This document shows positions 5,082 to 5,550 of a DNA stretch of 5,550 nucleotides, in pieces; position 1 is the first letter of the stretch, and each line of letters begins with the position of its first letter. Position numbers and translations under genes: made by a program. Under the pieces are notes generated by a model. It did no database searches. It worked only from the letters and a program-made list of their open reading frames with translations, and was not told where the DNA came from. Source of the DNA: a bacterium ADurb.Bin374 (GTDB lineage Bacteria > Riflebacteria > Ozemobacteria > Ozemobacterales > Ozemobacteraceae); contig MWAR01000459.1 in NCBI GenBank assembly GCA_002068715.1, forward strand, positions 1 through 5,550. The letters run 5' to 3'.

Positions 5082-5550
5082 ATGGTTTCACGTGAATCGA
5101 AAAAGCCGGTGTACACAGCATTTCAGGGATTCACGTTCGTCGAGGTCCTTGTCGTCATCGTTCTTGCGGTTCTCGTCATCGGTGGAATCATGCTGGCATT
5201 CACGCAATTCCGACGCGGGTTCACACAAGGAGAGGAAACTGGAATCACCCTCCAGGAAAGCGGCATGTTCCTGGCGCGTCTGCGAAGCGATCTGATCAAC
5301 GCGGTTCCAGACCACCGGCTTCCCGCCAGCCAATGGAGGGAGTCCGTGAAGGTTACGCCGAATACCCTCTCCTTCACGGTCTATACCGGTGAAAGCGATC
5401 GAACGTCGATTGTCGAATACCGGTACGACCCCGGAAACGGAAAGGGATCCATCACGAGGTCGGAAGGCGGCACCAGGGCCCGGAAACTCGTGAACGGGCG
5501 CATCGCCTCTCTCACGTGGTCTTTGGGGAGTGAAGAGATCACCGCAAAAG
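5082..5550 (+). CDS. Minor pseudopilin, GspJ/PilW-like, 5' part only (runs off the right edge)
   Basis: An open frame from the ATG at 5082 continues to the window end (156 codons, no stop), so the C-terminus is missing. The leader MVSRESKKPVYTAFQG is followed by FTFVEVLVVIVLAVLVIGG, with Phe at mature position 1 and Glu at position 5 (residue 21), a textbook prepilin peptidase site. MFLARLRSDLINAVP (residues 62-76) is the helix with the 'l..DL..A' pattern of GspJ/PilW. The next part, with TLSFTVYTG and IVEYRYDPGNGKGSITRSE, follows the family's strand order ('v.Y.... ..L.R'). Only 3 nt separate it from the previous stop, and AGGG at 5067-5070 lies 11 nt upstream. A 16-bp parS-like palindrome occupies codons 1-6. 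GspJ-like is the best guess; the pseudopilin call is firm. Confidence 0.88.
   Translation, partial: MVSRESKKPVYTAFQGFTFVEVLVVIVLAVLVIGGIMLAFTQFRRGFTQGEETGITLQESGMFLARLRSDLINAVPDHRLPASQWRESVKVTPNTLSFTVYTGESDRTSIVEYRYDPGNGKGSITRSEGGTRARKLVNGRIASLTWSLGSEEITAK
5084..5099. other. parS-like palindrome inside the start of the last pseudopilin gene
   Basis: GGTTTCACGTGAATCG matches 13 of 16 positions of the widely conserved chromosomal parS site (TGTTTCACGTGAAACA). It contains a perfect 10-bp palindrome, TTCACGTGAA (5087-5096). The left half-site has one mismatch and the right half-site two. ParB/Spo0J binding cannot be judged from this alone. The match may be coincidence within codons 1-6. Confidence 0.25.

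Noticed and set aside
3956..5116. A 386-codon open frame on the minus strand
   Set aside because: It lies antisense to the 693-aa and second GspI-like pseudopilin genes, whose frames carry clear signal peptides. Long antisense frames are expected in GC-rich coding DNA. Its product has no recognisable domain or export signal.

Overview
The window is GC-rich, gene-dense bacterial chromosome. A Sec/lipoprotein-type export signal and a run of type IV pilin-like (class III, prepilin-peptidase) signal peptides point to a diderm bacterium with a type II secretion or type IV pilus apparatus. No marker gene fixes the taxon. The style (long operons of divergent minor pseudopilins, including very large PilX/GspK-like members) recalls uncultivated lineages such as Riflebacteria/Ozemobacteria, but that is a weak impression, not a call.

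Left part (1-951, minus strand): two exported proteins transcribed leftwards. The first (951-325) is a lipoprotein carrying a carboxypeptidase-regulatory-like beta-sandwich followed by a small cytochrome-c-like domain with an expanded C-x4-C-H haem motif. After a 44-nt gap comes a second gene (280 to beyond the left edge), with a signal peptide and a Pro/Ala/Val-rich mature region of unknown function. This gene is open at the window edge.

Middle (952-1063): the divergent intergenic region. It contains a perfect extended -10 element (TGnTATAAT) placed so that the predicted transcript begins on the A of the ATG at 1064. The first gene of the right-hand operon is therefore probably read from a leaderless mRNA. 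A short inverted repeat lies upstream, near the -35 position.

Right part (1064-5550, plus strand): six consecutive pseudopilin genes with overlapping or nearly abutting ends, which I read as one operon. By N-terminus and general layout they look like GspI/PilV-like, GspJ/PilW-like, small GspK/PilX-like, very large (693 aa) GspK/PilX-like, GspI/PilV-like, and GspJ/PilW-like (cut by the right edge). In type II secretion and type IV pili, the minor pseudopilins I-J-K (or V-W-X) form the tip complex that starts filament assembly. This operon appears to encode about two such sets in a row. No assembly ATPase, platform protein, secretin or prepilin peptidase is in the window, so these must be supplied from elsewhere.

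No tRNA, rRNA, CRISPR array, insertion sequence or convincing intrinsic terminator was seen. Apart from the 112-bp divergent region, there is no non-coding stretch longer than about 45 bp.
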